Source of the DNA: Ohtaekwangia kribbensis
Lineage (GTDB): Bacteria; Bacteroidota; Bacteroidia; Cytophagales; Cyclobacteriaceae
Assembly (NCBI RefSeq): GCF_042676245.1
Contig: NZ_JBHTKA010000003.1
Coordinates: 310,001-374,000 of the forward strand
DNA length: 64,000 nucleotides
Direction of reading: 5' to 3'
The notes under the pieces: generated by a model
The model's input: the letters and a program-made list of their open reading frames with translations, nothing else
What the model was told of the DNA's origin: nothing
Databases searched by the model: none
In this document: piece by piece, positions 60,114 through 64,000 of the stretch
Layout of the letters: each line of letters opens with the position of its first letter
Position numbering within the stretch: the stretch's first letter is position 1
Program-made: the position numbers and the translations under genes

Positions 60114-60815
60114 CTACGACCCCAACGCCTTGATTTGCGTGAGTATAACTTTTTTGAATTCTACTTCTGAGCCTTCAGCCTGCAGGGCTATTTGTCCTTT
60201 TTGAGTTGTGCAGTTTGTTCCGTAGTTAACAAGGTCTCCGTTTACCCATACTTTGATAGCATCGCCTACACATTCAATTACCATGGTGTTCCACTCGCCT
60301 AATGGTTTCTCAGATTTATCGGTAAGGTTAATGATCCTGCGTTTCTTATCGCCATCTACACCCCACTGTTCTTTGGGGCCGCGTCTTTTCTCCATGTCAG
60401 GCACAGTGATGTCTTCCACTATACACCAGAAGTCTCCGGCATTCTCGTGCATCATTTGTACTTCAAGCGATTTTGGAAACATGCCGTAGAGCGCGCGTGG
60501 TGTTGAAGCATGCACTAGTACGCCACAATTACCAGGCTTACCAGCAAAACGATACTGTACTTCAAGACGGTAATTCTGATATACTGAATCGGTGATTAAA
60601 TGTCCACCGGGTGTACCGAGACTTACGAGCATTCCGTTTCGCACGATGAACGGACTTTTCACAGCAGGATTATTGTCCATTTCAGGTACATCGGCATGCC
60701 ACCCGCTGAGATCTTTTCCGTTGAATAAACTTGTAGATTTAGTTTGTGCTGTTGCACAGAATGAAAGCCCCAGCCCAACCGTTGCAATCATTATCAAAGT
60801 CAGTCGATTCTTCAT
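60114..60815 (-). CDS. Secreted DUF1080 (3-keto-disaccharide hydrolase-like), 233 aa
   Basis: A signal peptide (residues 1-23) is followed by the DUF1080 concanavalin-like fold: SLFNGKDLSGWHADVPEMD, IVRNGMLVSLG, GHLITDSVYQNYRLEVQYR, GNCGVLVHA, SLEVQMMHENAGDFW, GEWNTMVIECVGDAIKVWVN and GQIALQAEGSEVEFKKVILT. Members are linked to 3-keto-glycoside hydrolysis or saccharide binding in the periplasm. The gene is isolated. Confidence 0.9.
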   Translation of the reverse strand: MKNRLTLIMIATVGLGLSFCATAQTKSTSLFNGKDLSGWHADVPEMDNNPAVKSPFIVRNGMLVSLGTPGGHLITDSVYQNYRLEVQYRFAGKPGNCGVLVHASTPRALYGMFPKSLEVQMMHENAGDFWCIVEDITVPDMEKRRGPKEQWGVDGDKKRRIINLTDKSEKPLGEWNTMVIECVGDAIKVWVNGDLVNYGTNCTTQKGQIALQAEGSEVEFKKVILTQIKALGS

Positions 60816-60929
60816 AAATAAACGTACAGGTTGTTATGTTAAAATTTATAGACAGGAAAGTTACAAATGAAAGTTGATTCAGGAACTTACTATCTTGTAA
60901 GATAATTTCAAACCCCAACTCCCCTATTC

Positions 60930-61841
60930 ATGCGCAGTCTGAATTTTGTATTTCTTATACTCATTACGTCAATAAGCTATAGTTATGCACAGCCGACTAT
61001 CAGTTTTACGTTTGATGATGGTAACACGAATGACATGCCCGGATATACGTTTGAACAATGGAACGGCAAAATTCTGCAACACCTTGACGATGCCGGACTG
61101 AAAGCTATCTTTTTTGTTATGGGCTCTAACAAAACAGACGCAAAGGGGAAACAACTGTTAATGTCATGGAGTGAACGTGGTCATAAAATTGGCAACCATA
61201 CATTCTCTCATAAGAATTACGGCAGCAGTCAAATAACTTTTGAGACATTCAAGCGCGAACTTCTTATTACGGACTCCATCATTAAACCGTATAGTAACTA
61301 TATACGGATGTTTCGCTTTCCATATCTAAAGGAAGGCAACACAAAAGAAAAGATTGAAAGCTTTCGGGTATTTCTGAAAGAGCAAGGCTATAGCAATGGT
61401 CATGTTACCATTGATGCATCAGACTGGTATGTAGACAGCCGCCTGATAAAAAGATTGCGTCAGGATCCCAAGGCAAACATTGAAGCTTTTAAACAATTTT
61501 ACCTGGCCCATATATATGAACGGGCATTGTATTATGAAGACCTCGCCTATAAATTAACCGGCCGTCATATCAAACATACTTTGCTGCTGCATCATAACCT
61601 GGTGTCTGCTTTGTTCCTCGGAGACCTTATCAAGATGTTTAGAGCTAAAGGATGGACAACATTGAATGCCGCGGATGCCTATACCGATGCCGTCTATAGG
61701 TCAACACCTTCCACCGTACCGGCCGGAGAAAGTCTTATCTGGTCGCTGGCGAAAGAGAATGGTTCGTATGAATCTATACTTCGCTATCCTGCCGAAGACA
61801 GCCGGTATGAGGAAGACAAAATGAATGCACTGGGACTTTAG
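60930..61841 (+). CDS. Secreted polysaccharide deacetylase (NodB-type), 303 aa
   Basis: A signal peptide (1-20) precedes the NodB domain: SFTFDDG with Asp29 and Asp30, HKIGNHTFSHKNYG with metal-binding His90 and His94, and the RFPY motif at 129-132. It would remove N- or O-acetyl groups from an extracellular or periplasmic polysaccharide. It ends 10 bases before the DJ-1/PfpI gene, so they may be one transcript. Confidence 0.92.
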   Translation: MRSLNFVFLILITSISYSYAQPTISFTFDDGNTNDMPGYTFEQWNGKILQHLDDAGLKAIFFVMGSNKTDAKGKQLLMSWSERGHKIGNHTFSHKNYGSSQITFETFKRELLITDSIIKPYSNYIRMFRFPYLKEGNTKEKIESFRVFLKEQGYSNGHVTIDASDWYVDSRLIKRLRQDPKANIEAFKQFYLAHIYERALYYEDLAYKLTGRHIKHTLLLHHNLVSALFLGDLIKMFRAKGWTTLNAADAYTDAVYRSTPSTVPAGESLIWSLAKENGSYESILRYPAEDSRYEEDKMNALGL

Positions 61842-61851
61842 AAAAACTGCT

Positions 61852-62532
61852 ATGAAGTACAAAACAGGAATGCTGCTATTTCCGGAGTTAACCATTCAGG
61901 ATTTTATCGGTCCGTATGAAGTGTTTATAAGAGCTGGCTGTTTTGAAGTATATACTATTTCGGAGACAACCTCATGGATACACGCAGAGGGCGGGCTTAC
62001 TCTCAAGGCCGACCACACCTTTGAAGACTGTCCACAGCTGGATATAATCTTTGTTCCGGGTGGCCGGGGTATAACACCGTTATTGCTCAACAAAACTTAT
62101 CATGCATTTCTACAACAGCAAGCGGTGCATGCGCAGTATATAACTTCCGTATGCACGGGTGCACTACTCCTTGCTGCAGCAGGACTTTTAAAAGGATACA
62201 AGGCAACTACGCATTGGCGCTCCATGGAATTACTCACCACGATGGGCGTTGAAGCGATAACCGAACGTGTTGTTACCGATCGCAACCGTATTACCGGTGG
62301 CGGCATTACCGCGGGTATCGATTTTGCATTGACTTTAACAGCACAACTTGGAGGAGAAGAGATGGCCAAGACCATTCAATTGATGCTCGAGTATAACCCG
62401 GAGCCACCTTTCCAATCAGGGTCTCCCGGCACTGCCGAACCACATATATTTCAACGTGCGCACGAAGCATCGCAGCCCGTGTTCGAATCGAGGCGAAAGA
62501 TCATTCAGCAACTGCTATCACCCGGCAACTAA
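61852..62532 (+). CDS. DJ-1/PfpI-family protein, 226 aa
   Basis: The start at 61852 (MKYKTGMLLFPELTIQDFIG) is chosen; a start at 61825 overlaps the previous gene and adds non-family residues. The nucleophile elbow is YITSVCTGALLLAAAGLLKG with the reactive Cys; TTHWRSMELLTTMG and ITGGGITAGIDFALTLTAQL complete the GATase1-like domain. It is the stand-alone ligand-domain type (related to the N-terminal part of 55296-56279) without HTH. Its activity is unknown, possibly isocyanide hydratase-like or glyoxalase-like. Confidence 0.9.
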   Translation: MKYKTGMLLFPELTIQDFIGPYEVFIRAGCFEVYTISETTSWIHAEGGLTLKADHTFEDCPQLDIIFVPGGRGITPLLLNKTYHAFLQQQAVHAQYITSVCTGALLLAAAGLLKGYKATTHWRSMELLTTMGVEAITERVVTDRNRITGGGITAGIDFALTLTAQLGGEEMAKTIQLMLEYNPEPPFQSGSPGTAEPHIFQRAHEASQPVFESRRKIIQQLLSPGN

Positions 62533-62551
62533 AAACCAGATATACTATATT

Positions 62552-62917
62552 ATGGCCTACAGTGAAAAAATAGCAACCCGAATACGTGAAGCATTTTCTG
62601 ATTTACGTAATGTTGAAGAGAAGAAAATGTTCAGGGGCATGTGCTTTATGGTGAATGGCAAGATGTGTGTTTGTGTGAATGAAGATGAGATCATGTGCCG
62701 GATTGATCCTGCTATATATGAAGAGATGTTAGAGCATGACGGCTGTCGCGCCATGATTCACAATGGCAAAACGATGAAGGGTTTTGTGTATGTGAGCGAA
62801 GATGTTCTGAAATCAAAAAAGAATCTGGATCACTGGCTTGATCTTGCTTTGGAGTATAACAAAAAAGCAAAAGCCGCCAGAAAAAAGACCACAGCAAAAG
62901 CGAAATCAGCAAAGTAA
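62552..62917 (+). CDS. TfoX N-terminal-domain protein with basic tail, 121 aa
   Basis: The start at 62552 (MAYSEKIATRIREAFSDL) is chosen over 62456. The domain carries VEEKKMFRGMCFMVNGKMCV and DPAIYEEMLEHDGCRAMI, the TfoX-N pattern, and ends with a Lys/Ala-rich tail (KKAKAARKKTTAKAKSAK) that may contact nucleic acid. TfoX proteins are competence regulators in Proteobacteria, but single-domain members elsewhere have unproved roles. Confidence 0.9.
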   Translation: MAYSEKIATRIREAFSDLRNVEEKKMFRGMCFMVNGKMCVCVNEDEIMCRIDPAIYEEMLEHDGCRAMIHNGKTMKGFVYVSEDVLKSKKNLDHWLDLALEYNKKAKAARKKTTAKAKSAK

Positions 62918-62942
62918 ACAGACGTAATAACGATATATATAC

Positions 62943-63716
62943 CTATATAATCATGATGCCCGCTGCAAATCTGCCGGCATCGCCTTTACGGGCGGAGAAA
63001 AAGTTATCGTTATTTTTTATGGTACATAGATTGGATATCTCGATGTTGGACGGATGTACACCAAATTCCTCCAGCAGTACCCGGTTCGCTTTCCAGAGGT
63101 CAAGCTTCGCTTTGTTATTCGGTTGGGGAATGAGTAGTGTACTGGCACCACTAAATGCACTGGTCACTTCGTTCACAACCTCCTCGCCTACCTCGTATGA
63201 GTCCTGGCTAACGGATGGTCCTATACCGGCAACAAGATCTTCACCTTTTGTTCCGAATGTTACCCGCATTTCATGCAATGTCTTTTCGAGTATACGCGCC
63301 ACTGTGCCGCGCCACCCGGAGTGAACTGCGCCAACAGCTTTATTCTTCTTATCATATAAAAGAACGGGAACACAATCAGCAGACATCACGGCAATGCATA
63401 TACCGGGCTCGTTGGTAATGAGTGCATCGGTATCCATCAGTTCTTCTTTTGACGTATGACTTGCAACACGAACAATTCGCGTTTTATGTACCTGCGAAGG
63501 GAAATATAGTTTTGCATCATCTACACCCATGGCCTTTGCCAGCAGATGGCGATTATGACGGATCAATTCCTTATCAGGAGAACTGGAATAGCTCAGGGTA
63601 AATTCATTTCCGCCAACATTCGAATCGCGATCGGTAACAAAATGACGGATGGAGGATTCTCTTTGCAGATCTTCAAATTGCCATAGTGCCAGGTTGCCGA
63701 CTTGTAGCTTCTTCAT
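62943..63716 (-). CDS. pgeF: Peptidoglycan editing factor / purine nucleoside phosphorylase (YfiH family)
   Basis: The 257 residues match the YfiH/PgeF family with zinc and catalytic residues His77 (SQVHKTR), Cys115 (MSADCVPVLLYD) and His132 (AVHSGWRGTV), plus GIGPSVSQDSYEVGEEVV and the C-terminal SARKGDAGRFAAGIMI. Members hydrolyse or phosphorylise nucleosides or edit peptidoglycan precursors in the cytosol. The length is normal for the family. Confidence 0.93.
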   Translation of the reverse strand: MKKLQVGNLALWQFEDLQRESSIRHFVTDRDSNVGGNEFTLSYSSSPDKELIRHNRHLLAKAMGVDDAKLYFPSQVHKTRIVRVASHTSKEELMDTDALITNEPGICIAVMSADCVPVLLYDKKNKAVGAVHSGWRGTVARILEKTLHEMRVTFGTKGEDLVAGIGPSVSQDSYEVGEEVVNEVTSAFSGASTLLIPQPNNKAKLDLWKANRVLLEEFGVHPSNIEISNLCTIKNNDNFFSARKGDAGRFAAGIMII

Positions 63717-63816
63717 AATCTATTCCCTCCTGTCTTTCGTTGTCTCAAATATATAAAAAATGATTTGGACAGTAAGATTAGCATGCCACGGAAGACAAAC
63801 ACGGTGGATTACAAAT

Positions 63817-63843
63817 AAAAAAGGTGTTGCCAAAAGCAACACC
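63817..63843 (-). terminator. Terminator of the partial gene at 63871
   Basis: GGTGTTGC / GCAACACC with a 5-base loop has a run of U on the minus strand. It lies between the truncated gene and the pgeF start. Confidence 0.85.
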
Positions 63844-63870
63844 CTCTTTAAGATTAAAGCTATATATTTT

Positions 63871-64000
63871 TTACACAGTCCAGGTACCGCTGTCTTCAAC
63901 GTTACCTTGTTCATCGTACCATACCCAGCTTCCGCTACCTTGTGCGTTCCACTCCATTTCGTATGCTTTAACACCACCGAGGTAGTATACCACATCGCCA
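63871..64000 (-). CDS. Partial hypothetical protein (3' end only)
   Basis: A minus-strand frame without stop enters from the right edge. Its 42 visible codons end with TAA at 63871-63873. The product is Gly/Tyr/Trp-rich (VVYYLGGVKAYEMEWN, GSWVWYDEQG, EDSGTWTV), a beta-rich pattern with no assigned family. The downstream terminator supports it as a real gene end. The start is outside the window. Confidence 0.7.
   Translation of the reverse strand, partial: GDVVYYLGGVKAYEMEWNAQGSGSWVWYDEQGNVEDSGTWTV

Noticed and set aside
1..64000. tRNA, rRNA, phage or transposase genes
   Set aside because: None could be recognised on either strand; a short or degenerate RNA gene could be missed without tools.

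Overview
The window looks like a chromosomal segment of a Bacteroidota bacterium, most likely Cytophagales-like. The reasons are several 800-900 aa FtsX/MacB-type permeases without a nearby ATPase gene, TPR proteins with a C-terminal LuxR-like helix-turn-helix, many SRPBCC/DoxX/VOC/DUF2071 stress-type proteins, outer-membrane barrels and Cys-anchored lipoproteins, little sign of Shine-Dalgarno sequences, and TAnnTTTG-like -7 boxes. I see no rRNA, tRNA, CRISPR array, transposase, integrase or phage structural gene.

Layout. 1-13.5 kb: mostly small secreted or membrane proteins of unknown function, mainly on the minus strand, separated by a palindromic repeat family (P-repeats). Clear members here are a DoxX protein, an RDD protein with a zinc ribbon and an SRPBCC protein. 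14.0-18.9 kb: a compact, AT-richer plus-strand operon of five genes: MazG-type pyrophosphohydrolase, DNA-base-hypermodification-like protein (alpha-glutamyl/putrescinyl-thymine pyrophosphorylase family), ThsB-like TIR protein, Nmad2-like protein and a TIR-SLOG protein. It is followed by two paralogous Xre-type regulators. This is the best candidate for an undescribed immune system: it joins nucleotide/DNA-modification enzymes to a Thoeris-like TIR/SLOG signalling pair. 20-26 kb: lipoprotein/outer-membrane pairs and an M48 metalloprotease operon. 26.8-44.6 kb: three large FtsX permeases, one coupled to a PadR regulator, interleaved with small enzymes (VOC, DUF1801, AlkD-like, DoxX) and a DoxX-like/DUF2071/methyltransferase operon. 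44.7-53 kb: a sigma54-dependent response regulator with its histidine kinase, a TauE/SafE transporter, a large GAF/Cache sensor and a TPR-HTH regulator. 53.2-64 kb: an ArsR regulator with three SRPBCC genes, a GlxA-type AraC regulator, a class III cyclase operon, nitronate monooxygenase, a DUF1080 protein, polysaccharide deacetylase, DJ-1/PfpI protein, TfoX-N protein, PgeF, and the 3' end of a gene cut by the window edge.

The non-coding sequence is unusual. One family (M-repeats, roughly 100-230 bp, either orientation) fills most intergenic gaps between 29.2 and 33.9 kb and has traces at positions 1-50 and 40.3 kb. It consists of tracts of degenerate 8-10 bp words around a conserved spacer. 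Other micro-repeat tracts lie at 5.75/6.48 kb and 22.2-22.4 kb. The palindromic P-repeats cluster at 1.6-12 kb and are involved in a 149-bp tandem duplication at 11.7-12.0 kb. All functional statements come from reading the sequence and recalled family knowledge; no database search was possible.
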